Shown here one piece after another: positions 28,271-37,180 of a stretch of DNA of 64,000 bases (its first letter is position 1; the number at the start of each line of letters is the position of its first letter). A model generated the notes under the pieces. It was not told where the DNA came from and searched no databases. It saw only the letters and a program-made list of their open reading frames with translations. A program made the position numbers and the translations under genes. This DNA is from Bacteroidales bacterium (GTDB taxonomy: Bacteria; Bacteroidota; Bacteroidia; Bacteroidales; F082): contig JAFYNK010000023.1 of NCBI GenBank assembly GCA_017548125.1, positions 1-64,000 of the forward strand, read 5' to 3'.

Positions 28271-28858
28271 ATGAATTACATTAAGAGATTAAAAGAATTA
28301 TACAAAGACAAGAGATATACTTCAACGATAGATGTTGGACTTTTTATCTTGCTCATTTTCAGTTTTCACTTCCTTTATCTAGGATGGCAGGCGTTGGATT
28401 ATTTTCCTATTGGAGGACATATCAACAGATTATTCGATTCGGCGTCGGCTTTGTTGTTCAATCAGAGCTGCTGGGTGCTGGAGCATATCTTTCATGTTGA
28501 TTTCATCACGCACAAACATGCCATAGGCGTTATAAACTGCAACGACACATATTCTTTAATAAACGTTGCTCCAGAATGCACGAGTCTCAAGCAATGGCTG
28601 CATTGGCTTTTCCTGATGCTGCTCTTCCCTGGTCCATGGAAACATAAATTGTGGTACATCCCAGCTGGCCTCGTCATCATCGAATGGATCAACGTGGTAA
28701 GAGTTGTTGGCATCACATTATGCATGATACCATTCCCTGCATATTTCGATTTCTTCCACGACTATTTCTTTAAAACATTATTCTACTTTTTCATATTTAT
28801 AATGTGGGTTATTTGGGTAGAGAAATTTTTACATAAAAAAGAAAAAATAAAAAAATAA
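28271..28858 (+). CDS. Exosortase/archaeosortase family protein
   Basis: Exosortases are multi-pass membrane transpeptidases that process C-terminal sorting tails such as PEP-CTERM. The 195-residue protein has about five or six hydrophobic segments and the three expected catalytic residues in order: C103 in VAPECTSLKQW, R144 in NVVRVVG and H163 in FFHDYFF. It is short, like the Bacteroidetes XrtF/XrtN-type members. No protein with a recognisable cognate sorting tail was seen in the window. It sits between the CLC gene and a ROK kinase, 10 bases before the latter. Confidence 0.8.
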   Translation: MNYIKRLKELYKDKRYTSTIDVGLFILLIFSFHFLYLGWQALDYFPIGGHINRLFDSASALLFNQSCWVLEHIFHVDFITHKHAIGVINCNDTYSLINVAPECTSLKQWLHWLFLMLLFPGPWKHKLWYIPAGLVIIEWINVVRVVGITLCMIPFPAYFDFFHDYFFKTLFYFFIFIMWVIWVEKFLHKKEKIKK

Positions 28859-28867
28859 AATAATATC

Positions 28868-29950
28868 ATGGATTCAAAAAACATTGTTTTCGTCCTCGAT
28901 GCCGGCGGCACAGGATTTAAATTTTCAGCAGTACAAGATTACAGAGAGATTGTTGAACCATTCACAATCAAGACAGCCTCAGAGACTTTAGAGGAGCAGC
29001 TTCAAAAGATCATCGACGGTTTCAAGCGTCTCAAGGAGCAATGTGGCGAGCCTGCAGCTATCAGTTTCTGTTTCCCTGGTCCAGCCGACTATCCTAACGG
29101 CATCATCGGCGACTTAGCCAACTTGCCATTGTTCAGAGGCGGCGTGGCATTAAAAGATATGTTAGAGAACGAGTTTAAGGTGCCAGTATATATCAACAAC
29201 GACGGCGATTTGTTTGCATACGGCGAGGCTTTAGGCGGCGTTCTTCAAGACGTCAACGCTCTCCTCGAGAAAGCAGGCAACCCTAAGAGATACAAGAATC
29301 TCGTTGGTCTTACACTCGGCACTGGATTCGGTGGCGGCGTTGTCCTCGACGGACGTCTGTTGCAAGGCGACAACTCAGCAGGCGCAGAGGTATGGTGCAT
29401 GAGAAACATACTCTATCCACAGACAAGCGCTGAAGATTCTGTCAGCATCAGAGGAGTACGCCGCGTATATGCACGCGAGGCAGGCATCGACTTCAACGAG
29501 GCGCCTCAGCCTTTCGACATCTGCGAGATAGCTTTGGGCAACAAAGAAGGTAACAAAGAAGCCGCTCTCAAAGCTTGGGACGAATTCGCAACTGTATTGG
29601 CCGACATCATCGCCAACATCGCTACTGTCATCGACGGTATCGTGGTTCTCGGCGGAGGCCTCTCTGGCGCAGCAAAGATATTCATGCCTAAGGTGGTTGA
29701 ACATCTCAACACAGAATATCCTGGTTTAGACGGAAATAAAATCCCTAGAATGGAAATCTCAGCATTCAACCTCGATGATGAAGATGGCAGAAACGCTTTC
29801 ACAGCAACATCAGGAAAGATGGTAAAAGTGCCTTTCTCTGATAAAGAAGTATGGTACGACCCTTCAAAGAAAATCGGTATCACCGCAACAAAACTCGGAA
29901 CATCATCGGCAGTGGCAATAGGTGCTTACGCATACGCGATGAATAAATAA
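28868..29950 (+). CDS. ROK-family sugar kinase
   Basis: ROK proteins phosphorylate sugars such as glucose, N-acetylglucosamine or N-acetylmannosamine. The 360-residue protein has the N-terminal ATP-binding loop DAGGTGFKF, SFCFPGPADYPNG, the catalytic region VYINNDGDLFAYGEA, and the TLGTGFGGGVVLDGRLLQGD block. There is no DNA-binding N-terminus, so it is a kinase, not a ROK repressor. The zinc-binding GCLE..GxHxxCxCGxxGC motif of many ROK members is not evident. The substrate is not clear. Confidence 0.85.
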   Translation: MDSKNIVFVLDAGGTGFKFSAVQDYREIVEPFTIKTASETLEEQLQKIIDGFKRLKEQCGEPAAISFCFPGPADYPNGIIGDLANLPLFRGGVALKDMLENEFKVPVYINNDGDLFAYGEALGGVLQDVNALLEKAGNPKRYKNLVGLTLGTGFGGGVVLDGRLLQGDNSAGAEVWCMRNILYPQTSAEDSVSIRGVRRVYAREAGIDFNEAPQPFDICEIALGNKEGNKEAALKAWDEFATVLADIIANIATVIDGIVVLGGGLSGAAKIFMPKVVEHLNTEYPGLDGNKIPRMEISAFNLDDEDGRNAFTATSGKMVKVPFSDKEVWYDPSKKIGITATKLGTSSAVAIGAYAYAMNK

Positions 29951-29984
29951 AGTCTCAAAGACACAAAGACACAAAGTCTCAGAG
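29951..29984. repeat. Degenerate AGACACAA octamer-type repeat
   Basis: The spacer after the ROK kinase starts with AGTCTCAAAGACACAAAG and continues in near-repeats, partly palindromic through AAAGTCTC. It has the same style as the other short tandem repeats in this segment. Confidence 0.6.
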
Positions 29985-30037
29985 TAAATAAACTGGGACT
30001 TTGTTATTTTAGATGTAACTTAGTAACATAGAAAATA

Positions 30038-30856
30038 ATGACACTAAAAATAGCTTGCGTGCAGACTGATATAATTGCACGCAATCCTTCAGAAAACTTC
30101 AAGCATCTTGACGAACTCTTCAAGAAAATTCAAGATGACAGAGATATAATAATTCTGCCGGAGACTTTCACCACAGGATTTCCTGCTGAGGCTGAGCTCT
30201 TCGCCGAGACAGAAGACGGTCCTACCATGACATGGCTCCGTCAAAAAGCCAAAGAGAGAAACTGCGTGATATGCGGAAGCTTTATCACTACATTTGTAAG
30301 TCAACAAGACAACAAGACAACAGGACAACAAGCAAAGGCGAATCACAACACTTTAGTGTGGATGAATCCTGACGGAACGTACCATGCTTACAACAAACGT
30401 CATACTTTCATGGGCGGCGAGAAGGAACTTGATTGCGGTCAGAATCTCATCACCATAAATTATAAAGGATGGAAGATCAGACCTTTCATCTGCTACGACC
30501 TTCGTTTCCCGGTATGGCTCCGCAACAGTTATAAAGACGGTGAATTCGAATACGACTTGGCGATACTCATAGCCAACTGGCCACAGCCTAAGGCATATAT
30601 CTGGAACACATTGCTATCTGCGCGTGCCATCGAGAATCAGGCTTATTTCATCGGCGTCAACCGCGTCGGCATCGACCATAACAAAGTACCGTACATCGGA
30701 GAGACCAAAATCGTTAATGCAAAAGGCAGAACCGTTGCAGAAATTATTGGTGACAACGAAAACATTCTCGAAGCAGAAATAGACATGGAATCATTGACAA
30801 GCTTCAGAAATCATTTCGTCGTTCATAAAGACTGGGATAATTTTAAAATTATGTAA
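30038..30856 (+). CDS. Nitrilase-superfamily amidase (omega-amidase YafV/NIT2-like) with repeat-derived insert
   Basis: Omega-amidases hydrolyse alpha-ketoglutaramate and related 2-oxoamides. The 272-residue protein has the Glu-Lys-Cys triad: E42 in LPETFTTGF, K120 in YNKRHTF and C152 in FICYDLRFP. Residues 87-98 (VSQQDNKTTGQQ) lie in the loop after CGSFITTF, where relatives usually have a short turn. The DNA for this insert matches an intergenic octamer repeat at 14733-14768 at 35 of 36 bases. The frame is intact, so the protein is probably functional. Confidence 0.88.
   Translation: MTLKIACVQTDIIARNPSENFKHLDELFKKIQDDRDIIILPETFTTGFPAEAELFAETEDGPTMTWLRQKAKERNCVICGSFITTFVSQQDNKTTGQQAKANHNTLVWMNPDGTYHAYNKRHTFMGGEKELDCGQNLITINYKGWKIRPFICYDLRFPVWLRNSYKDGEFEYDLAILIANWPQPKAYIWNTLLSARAIENQAYFIGVNRVGIDHNKVPYIGETKIVNAKGRTVAEIIGDNENILEAEIDMESLTSFRNHFVVHKDWDNFKIM
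30297..30332 (+). repeat. AACAAGAC octamer repeat inside the nitrilase gene
   Basis: The block reads TAAGTCAACAAGACAACAAG and continues in 8-bp steps. It is the reverse complement of 14733-14768 with one mismatch, and is translated as part of the nitrilase. Confidence 0.88.
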
Positions 30857-30866
30857 CCTTTTTTAT

Positions 30867-30874
30867 TACCTTTG
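30867..30874 (+). promoter_or_regulatory. -7 box for trkA
   Basis: TACCTTTG lies 15 bp upstream of the trkA ATG. Confidence 0.6.
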
Positions 30875-30889
30875 CGTAAACTATAAATT

Positions 30890-32230
30890 ATGAATATTAT
30901 AATAGCAGGAGACGGCGAAGTTGGCATGCATCTGGCTCAGGCCCTTGAACATGGCGATCATAACATCACCATCGTTGATCCACATGAAGAACTTCTTAAA
31001 ATGATTGAGGAGCAATCTGACTTGATGACTATTGTCGGAGACTCCACCTCGATAAGAATTTTACAACAAGCCAATGTCAAGAAAGCCGACTTGGTCATTG
31101 CTGTCTTGCACGATGAGCATATCAACCTTTTGACAGGTATTCTCGCTAAAAAACTCGGCGCGCAGAAAGTCATAGTGCGTGTCAACACCATGGAGAGCCT
31201 CAGCAAGGAAAACTGGCGTATCTATCAAGACCTCGGCATTGACGGCATCGTCTCTCCTGAAGACATCGCGGCTCAGGAGATAATCAACCTGTTGAAACAG
31301 AATGTAGCCACTGAAGCACACGACTTCGCTGGCGGCAAGCTGGAGCTCCTTATGATTAAGCTGGAGCCTAATGCCATTGCCATCAACAAGACTTTGGAAG
31401 AAGTCATAGAGAACTACAAACATATCGATTTCAGGGCTTTGGCTATTCACAGAAGACAAAACACCTTCATCCCTAAGGCTCACGACGTTTTCAAAGAAGG
31501 CGACCTCGTTTATGTGATAACAAAACCTCATGCCATCAAGGAGCTTATGCAGCTCAGCGGCAAGACAAAATTCAATATCAACAATGTGATGATTGTTGGA
31601 GGAAGCCGCGTCGGCAAACTTGCAGCGAAACGTCTCGAAGACGACCTCAACATCAAAATCTTCGAGATGGACAAAGAACGCTGCTACGAGCTATCCAACA
31701 CATTATCCAACACGTTGGTAATAAACGCAGACGCAAGAAACGTTGACCTCCTCGAAGACGAAGGCATCAAAGATATGGACGCCTTCATCGCTGTTACCGA
31801 CAACACTGAGACGAATATACTCACCTGCCTACAAGCCAAGAACTTCGGCGTGAAAAGAACCATCGCTATGGTGGAAAACATCGACTATATCGACATCTCT
31901 CAAAACATCGGTATCGACACCATCATCAATAAAAAACTCATCGCAGCGAGTTACATGGTACGTTACACCCTCGGCGGCAACGTCTCTTCTCTCAAATGCC
32001 TTAGCGGCATCGACGCCGACATCGTGGAGTTCGTGGTACGCGACGGCGCCGCTGTCACCAACAAGCCTATCAACAAACTCGATATGCCTGATGGCGCTAT
32101 CATTGGCGGTATCATAAGAGGCGAAGACAGCTTCATAGCCGTGGGTAACTTCCAAATACAAGCTGAAGACAGAGTGGTGGTGCTAGTGCTTCCTAAGACA
32201 ATTCAAAAAGTAGAAAAACTTTTCCGTTAA
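30890..32230 (+). CDS. trkA: Trk potassium uptake system NAD-binding protein TrkA
   Basis: TrkA is the cytoplasmic gating subunit of Trk/Ktr potassium channels. The 446-residue protein is a double RCK protein: the first Rossmann domain begins MNIIIAGDGEVGMHLAQAL, the second near residue 230 with VMIVGGSRVGKLAAKRL. Each is followed by a TrkA_C domain. The membrane subunit TrkH/KtrB does not follow; the next gene is a glycosyltransferase, so the channel partner is encoded elsewhere or outside the window. Confidence 0.94.
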   Translation: MNIIIAGDGEVGMHLAQALEHGDHNITIVDPHEELLKMIEEQSDLMTIVGDSTSIRILQQANVKKADLVIAVLHDEHINLLTGILAKKLGAQKVIVRVNTMESLSKENWRIYQDLGIDGIVSPEDIAAQEIINLLKQNVATEAHDFAGGKLELLMIKLEPNAIAINKTLEEVIENYKHIDFRALAIHRRQNTFIPKAHDVFKEGDLVYVITKPHAIKELMQLSGKTKFNINNVMIVGGSRVGKLAAKRLEDDLNIKIFEMDKERCYELSNTLSNTLVINADARNVDLLEDEGIKDMDAFIAVTDNTETNILTCLQAKNFGVKRTIAMVENIDYIDISQNIGIDTIINKKLIAASYMVRYTLGGNVSSLKCLSGIDADIVEFVVRDGAAVTNKPINKLDMPDGAIIGGIIRGEDSFIAVGNFQIQAEDRVVVLVLPKTIQKVEKLFR

Positions 32231-32234
32231 TGTG

Positions 32235-33005
32235 ATGAAAAAAATATCCGCAACCATAATAACTCTAAACGAAGAAGATAAAATCCGTCCTTGCCTGGAA
32301 TCACTGAGAGAAATAGCCGACGAGATTGTCGTCGTTGACTCTCTCTCAACAGATTCAACAAAAACAATATGCGAGGAGTTTGGCGTCAATTTCGTCGAGC
32401 AAGAATGGCTGGGATATTCTGAACAGAAAAACCTGGCTAACAGAATAGCCACTCACGACTGGATCCTCTCTATCGATGCCGACGAGGTGTTATCCGAAGA
32501 GTTAAGAAAATCTATCTTAATGATAAAAAACAATGACGATAACGATGAGACGGTTTTTTCTTTCAACAGACTGAACAATTACTGCGGAAAATGGATTCAT
32601 CACTCTGGTTTTTATCCCGATAAAAAGATAAGAATATGGAATAGAAATGTCGGAAAATGGGAAGGCCTGATTCACGAAGTCATCAGGTTTAATAAGAAGG
32701 TAAAAGAAACACATCTTAAAGGCGACCTTCTTCACTATTCTTATTCCAAACCGGAAGACTTTGAAAAGCAATTATTTAAATTTGCAGAGATGAGAGCGCA
32801 ACATTATTACGAAAAAGGAAAGAAAAACGCTGCTCTGCTCAGCATCGTCTCCCCTATCTATTATTTCATCCAACATTACATCATACGATTAGGTTTTCTG
32901 GATGGAAAAGAAGGCCTCACCATGTGCAGAATCGGTGCTAAAGCCACACGTCATAAATATAGAAAATTAAGACAACTCATAAAAATAAAGACAAAAAAAT
33001 ATTAA
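32235..33005 (+). CDS. Glycosyltransferase family 2 (WaaE/KdtX-like)
   Basis: The 256-residue protein has a GT-A fold start [14 protein letters not shown], the [11 protein letters not shown] block and the metal-binding SIDADEV. Features such as [11 protein letters not shown] and the later KWEGLIHEV match the WaaE/KdtX branch, which adds a sugar to the lipopolysaccharide core. The C-terminus is basic. The ATG at 32235 is preferred to a GTG three bases earlier. It follows trkA by 4 bases and precedes pgk by 13. Confidence 0.87.
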   Translation: MKKISATIITLNEEDKIRPCLESLREIADEIVVVDSLSTDSTKTICEEFGVNFVEQEWLGYSEQKNLANRIATHDWILSIDADEVLSEELRKSILMIKNNDDNDETVFSFNRLNNYCGKWIHHSGFYPDKKIRIWNRNVGKWEGLIHEVIRFNKKVKETHLKGDLLHYSYSKPEDFEKQLFKFAEMRAQHYYEKGKKNAALLSIVSPIYYFIQHYIIRLGFLDGKEGLTMCRIGAKATRHKYRKLRQLIKIKTKKY

Positions 33006-33018
33006 CAAATATATTCAA

Positions 33019-34266
33019 ATGAAAAACATCGAACAAATTAATTTCGAAGGCAAACGCGTCATTGTTCGCGTTGATTTCAACGTCCCATTGGATGAAAACT
33101 ATAACATCACTGACGACACTCGCATCCGTGCAGCGATGCCTACTATCAACAAAGTCATCAACGATGGTGGTATGATCATTTTGATGTCACACCTCGGTCG
33201 TCCTAAGAAAAACCCAGACGAAAAATATTCACTCAAGCATATCGTCAACTATCTCAGCCAAGTCATAGGCAAGGAAGTCATCTTCGCTGACGACTGCATG
33301 AAAGCTGCCGAAAAAGTCGCTGCCATGAAAGCAGGCGATGTTCTCTTGCTCGAAAATCTCCGTTTCTACGCTGAAGAAGAAGGCAAGGTACGCGGCATTG
33401 AAAAAGGCGAAGAAGGCTACGACGAAGCAAAGAAAGCCCTCAAAGAAAGCCAGAAAGAATTTACCAAGACATTGGCATCTTACGCCGACTATTATGTCAA
33501 CGACGCTTTCGGCACAGCACACCGCGCTCATGCCTCAACAGCGCTCATCGCCGACTACTTCGACAGCGACCATAAAATGTGCGGCTTCCTCATGGGCAAA
33601 GAAATTGATGCTATCGACAAGGTTATGAAAGACATCAAACGTCCTTTCACTGCTATCATGGGCGGCTCAAAAGTTTCAACAAAAATCGACATCATCGAAA
33701 ATCTTCTCACTAAAGTTGACAACCTCATCCTCTGCGGCGGTATGACATATACATTCAAGAAAGCTCTCGGCGGTAACATCGGCAAGTCAATATGTGAAAA
33801 CGACAAACTCGATTTAGCTTTGTCATTGTTACAAAAAGCTAAAGACAATGGCGTCAACTTGGTCTTAGCTGTTGATGCTGTCGTTGGCGACGATTTCAGC
33901 AACGATGCCAACACTTTAGTCGTTGACCCAATGGATATTCCAGAAGCATACGAAGGTTTGGACATCGGTCCTAAGACAAGAGAATTGTTCGGTGAAGTCA
34001 TCAAAAACTCAAAGACTATTTTATGGAACGGTCCATGCGGCGTTTTCGAGTTCGACAACTTCGCTAACGGCTCACGCGCTATTGCAGAAGCCATCGTTGA
34101 AGCTACAAAGAACGGCGCTTTCTCATTGATAGGCGGCGGCGACTCTGTTGCTTGCATCAACAAATTCGACATGGCAAACGATGTTTCATACGTCTCGACA
34201 GGCGGTGGCGCATTGTTGGAAGCCATTGAAGGAAAAGAGCTCCCAGGTATAGCAGCGATAAAATAA
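33019..34266 (+). CDS. pgk: Phosphoglycerate kinase
   Basis: PGK interconverts 1,3-bisphosphoglycerate and 3-phosphoglycerate with ATP generation in glycolysis. The 415-residue protein has RVDFNVPLD near the start, [32 protein letters not shown] and the nucleotide-binding GGGDSVACI with STGGGALLE at the end. All family blocks are intact. Codons ending in C are frequent, as expected for a highly expressed gene of this segment. Confidence 0.98.
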   Translation: MKNIEQINFEGKRVIVRVDFNVPLDENYNITDDTRIRAAMPTINKVINDGGMIILMSHLGRPKKNPDEKYSLKHIVNYLSQVIGKEVIFADDCMKAAEKVAAMKAGDVLLLENLRFYAEEEGKVRGIEKGEEGYDEAKKALKESQKEFTKTLASYADYYVNDAFGTAHRAHASTALIADYFDSDHKMCGFLMGKEIDAIDKVMKDIKRPFTAIMGGSKVSTKIDIIENLLTKVDNLILCGGMTYTFKKALGGNIGKSICENDKLDLALSLLQKAKDNGVNLVLAVDAVVGDDFSNDANTLVVDPMDIPEAYEGLDIGPKTRELFGEVIKNSKTILWNGPCGVFEFDNFANGSRAIAEAIVEATKNGAFSLIGGGDSVACINKFDMANDVSYVSTGGGALLEAIEGKELPGIAAIK

Positions 34267-34459
34267 AGACTACAAGTCAACAAGACTATAAGACTACAAG
34301 GGGGACGCTGCTGTTGAATAGCAGCGTTCTTTTTTTATGACTAAAGACAAAAGTCTAAAGCCTCAAATCCCTCAAGTGTCTATATACAAAAAGGAGCGGC
34401 CCATTCAAACCACTCCCTTACTTGTTGTCTTGTAGTCTTGTAGTCTTGTAGTCTTTATT
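34262..34459. repeat. Inverted octamer repeats bracketing the pgk/DPP11 spacer
   Basis: AATAAAGACTACAAG (34262-34276) and its perfect reverse complement (34445-34459) mark both edges of this convergent spacer. They belong to ACAAGACT and CTTGTAGT octamer arrays at about 34267-34300 and 34421-34456. A GC-rich terminator lies between them. Confidence 0.8.
34305..34327. terminator. Terminator after pgk
   Basis: ACGCTGCT and AGCAGCGT form a perfect 8-bp stem with a GTTGAAT loop, followed by TCTTTTTTT. It ends the plus-strand pgk transcript. Confidence 0.88.
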
Positions 34460-36614
34460 CTACTATCGTCATCTCGTCAACTAATCTTGTTGCGCCAGCG
34501 TATTTGTCAACGATGAACAAGACATAACGAATGTCAACAGAGATATTTTTACATATTGATGGGTCATAAATCAAATCGCTCATTGTTCCTTCCCAAGTGC
34601 GGTCGAAGTTGAGACCGAGGAGATGACCGTCAGCATTCAAGATTGGGCTTCCTGAGTTGCCGCCAGTTGTGTGGTTGCCAGCGATGAAAGCGACATGCAT
34701 GCTGCCGTCTTTATCAGCATAACGACCGTAGTCCTTGTTTTCGTAAAGCTCACGGAGACGGTCAGTAACGACGTAGTCGTAGATGTTAGGGTTTTCCTTT
34801 TGCATGATGCCGTCTAATGTTGTGAAATGTTTATAGCTTACAGCGTCTCTTGGGCTGAAACCGCCTATTTGACCGTAAGTGACACGCAATGTGAAGTTAG
34901 CGTCTGGATACATCATCTTATCAGGATTTTGGTCTGCATGATATTCCATTTGTCCGCGCATGAACACTCTTTGCATATCAGCGATTTGGTTGTTCAAATC
35001 AACAGATTTTGTTCTTATATTGTTGAAATAGAAATCCATGACGTTGTTGTATGCCATGAGAGCTGGATCTTTAGTGAGTTTCTTAGCCTTTGAAGCCTTG
35101 AACTCATCTAAAAATTTATTAACATCTTCTTCTGAAGTGAACATTGTCTTTGCAAATAATTCGTCAACATAAGCTTGTACATTGTCATATTTGTTTTCTA
35201 TTGTGTTAAGCAACTCTGGACGGAAGTCGGCAGGTTGATTTGCAATATATTCTGACAACATAGCTACAGCAACTTCTTCATCAATAGGTTGATAGTAGTC
35301 TTTGAAGAACACCTTTGTTGCTTCTTTAGCAGCAGCAATCATTTTGTCAATATCTTCTTGTGGAGTCTCTTTTGTTACTTGAGAAAGTTTATCGAATTCA
35401 GCTGCGAAAGTCAATATCTCGATATTGAGAGCTGTCTCTGAAAGATAAGTTGTTGCGAGGCGATAAGGTTCGTATTCAGCATATAACTTTTCGAAGTCAG
35501 AGATTAAAGTGAGGTAAGCGCCTCTTTGACGGCTCTTGTAAGCCCAGTCGGTGAACTGTTTATCGAAATGTTTTTTCTTTTGAATGCCTTTGAAGTTGTT
35601 GATGCCTTCTGTCACGCCCATCCATTTTTTCCATCCGTTGCCGAGGTGAGCATGTTTTGAAGCGTATTGTATTCTGACTTTAGGGTCTTTTTCTTGATGT
35701 TTGTTGTAAATGTCGAGTATCTTTCCGCGGAGGTCAACGCTGACAGGATAAATAACGTTAGCTTCTTGATTTACAGCAACAGCTGGAAGATATTCGTTAG
35801 TACGAGCAGGATAGCCGAAGACGAAAGTGAAATCGCCTTTTTCTGCGCCTTTCAATGAGATAGAGAAGTGATAGTTAGGTTTGTAAGGAACGTTATCTTC
35901 GCTATATTCAACAGCTTTGCCTTCTGGAGAGACGTAGATACGGAATATTGAGAAGTCGCCTGTGTGACGAGGCCATACCCAGTTGTCGGTGTCGCCGCCG
36001 AATTTGCCGATGTTTGAAGGAGGAGTACCTACCATACGAACATCTTTAAACACTTCGTTATAAATCATGTAATATTTATTACCATGATAGAAAGGCTTGA
36101 TAACGACTTGGTAATCAGTGTTAGCTTCAGCTTCTTCCTTGATTTTCTTGATGTTTTCATTAACGATTTTTGTTCTTTCTTCGTTAGATGTTTCTTTTGT
36201 TATGCCTTCTAAGACACGATCAGTAACATCTTCCATACTTTTCAACATTACAGCTGTAAGGCCAGGACAAGGAAGCTCTTCTTCGAAGCTCATAGCCCAA
36301 AAACCGTCTGTCAAATAATCGTGTTCCACTGTGCTATGATGTTGAATCCAGTCGAAACCGCAGTGATGGTTAGTAAGAAGAAGACCTTGGTCACTGACGA
36401 TTTCACCAGTACAACCGCCGCCGAAAAGAACGACAGCGTCTTTCATGCTACTATGGTTAATAGAATAAATATCATCAGCAGTGATATTCATGCCCATCTC
36501 CTGCATGTCTTTTTCATTGTTTTGCAACAACATAGGAATCCACATTCCTTCGTCGGCTCTTAAATGTAAAGAGAACGACATCAATACGATAAGTGATAAA
36601 AGGAGTTTTTTCAT
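34455..36614 (-). CDS. S46-family dipeptidyl-peptidase, DPP11-like (Asp/Glu-specific)
   Basis: S46 peptidases cut dipeptides from oligopeptide N-termini in the periplasm. The 719-residue protein has a signal peptide (about 1-20), the catalytic His in TNHHCG (81-86), Asp in DTDNWVWPRHTGDFS and Ser654 in GGNSGSP. Arg672, in GLNFDRTWEG, lies exactly 18 residues after the serine, the same spacing as Ser655 and Arg673 of Porphyromonas gingivalis DPP11. That arginine gives preference for acidic P1 residues; DPP7 has glycine there. This supports an Asp/Glu-specific enzyme and a peptide-using lifestyle. Confidence 0.9.
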   Translation of the reverse strand: MKKLLLSLIVLMSFSLHLRADEGMWIPMLLQNNEKDMQEMGMNITADDIYSINHSSMKDAVVLFGGGCTGEIVSDQGLLLTNHHCGFDWIQHHSTVEHDYLTDGFWAMSFEEELPCPGLTAVMLKSMEDVTDRVLEGITKETSNEERTKIVNENIKKIKEEAEANTDYQVVIKPFYHGNKYYMIYNEVFKDVRMVGTPPSNIGKFGGDTDNWVWPRHTGDFSIFRIYVSPEGKAVEYSEDNVPYKPNYHFSISLKGAEKGDFTFVFGYPARTNEYLPAVAVNQEANVIYPVSVDLRGKILDIYNKHQEKDPKVRIQYASKHAHLGNGWKKWMGVTEGINNFKGIQKKKHFDKQFTDWAYKSRQRGAYLTLISDFEKLYAEYEPYRLATTYLSETALNIEILTFAAEFDKLSQVTKETPQEDIDKMIAAAKEATKVFFKDYYQPIDEEVAVAMLSEYIANQPADFRPELLNTIENKYDNVQAYVDELFAKTMFTSEEDVNKFLDEFKASKAKKLTKDPALMAYNNVMDFYFNNIRTKSVDLNNQIADMQRVFMRGQMEYHADQNPDKMMYPDANFTLRVTYGQIGGFSPRDAVSYKHFTTLDGIMQKENPNIYDYVVTDRLRELYENKDYGRYADKDGSMHVAFIAGNHTTGGNSGSPILNADGHLLGLNFDRTWEGTMSDLIYDPSICKNISVDIRYVLFIVDKYAGATRLVDEMTIVE

Positions 36615-36645
36615 ATTTAAATAAATTAAGATTTTCTCAACATTG

Positions 36646-36653
36646 CAAAGATA
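36646..36653 (-). promoter_or_regulatory. -7 box for the DPP11 gene
   Basis: The minus strand reads TATCTTTG, 31 bp upstream of the start. Confidence 0.55.
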
Positions 36654-36707
36654 AGATTAATTTTGCTACCAGCCGTGTGCCATGAGCTGTGAGAAAGAAA
36701 CTTTCTT

Positions 36708-36715
36708 TATCTTTG
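36708..36715 (+). promoter_or_regulatory. -7 box for yraN
   Basis: TATCTTTG lies 28 bp before the yraN ATG, divergent from the DPP11 box. Confidence 0.55.
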
Positions 36716-36743
36716 TAGCGAAAACCAATAAATTTTTTGAAAC

Positions 36744-37112
36744 ATGGCATCACATAATGACTTAGGTGCAATAGGCGAACAGATTGCGCTCGAACACCTC
36801 CTTGAAAAGAACTATCAGATTTTAGAAACTAACTGGGTATGCGGTCATAAGGAAGTCGATATCATTGCCAAAGACGGCGACACCATCGTCTTTGTGGAAG
36901 TGAAGACGCGGCACACCCCTTGTCTCGTTGAGCCAGAAACCACCGTCGATGTTTACAAACAACGGCATCTTATATGGGCTGCAAACTCATACGTCAATCG
37001 TTACCAATACGACAACGACGTACGATTCGACATCATCGCTATCGTCATCGACAGAAACAATGAAAAAAAGATAGAACACATCGAAGATGCATTCTATCCT
37101 TCTCTTAAATAG
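36744..37112 (+). CDS. YraN family protein (UPF0102, predicted nuclease fold)
   Basis: The 122-residue protein matches the UPF0102/YraN family, a small PD-(D/E)xK fold. The catalytic pattern is visible as E in GEQIALEHL, D in KEVDIIAKDG and E-x-K in VFVEVKTR. The cellular role of the family is not settled. It stands alone between divergent DPP11 and convergent metG. Confidence 0.9.
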   Translation: MASHNDLGAIGEQIALEHLLEKNYQILETNWVCGHKEVDIIAKDGDTIVFVEVKTRHTPCLVEPETTVDVYKQRHLIWAANSYVNRYQYDNDVRFDIIAIVIDRNNEKKIEHIEDAFYPSLK

Positions 37113-37178
37113 TCTAATGGCTAAAGACTAATGGCTAAAGTTTGTCTATCTTTAGCCTTTTGTCATTAGCCTTTAGTC
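37111..37178. repeat. Inverted ACTAATGGCTAAAG / TTAGCCT repeats between yraN and metG
   Basis: Direct copies of GACTAATGGCTAAAG-type words face TTAGCCTTT words, filling the spacer between two convergent genes. The pattern matches the heptamer repeat at 28218-28258. Confidence 0.7.
37133..37157. terminator. Terminator-like hairpin after yraN
   Basis: GGCTAAAG and CTTTAGCC form an 8-bp stem with a 9-base loop, followed by TTTT. It could end yraN and, on the other strand, metG. Confidence 0.6.
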
Positions 37179-37180
37179 AA

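Noticed and set aside
33555..34283. A 242-codon minus-strand open frame opposite pgk
   Set aside because: It is the antisense shadow of an intact, highly biased gene.
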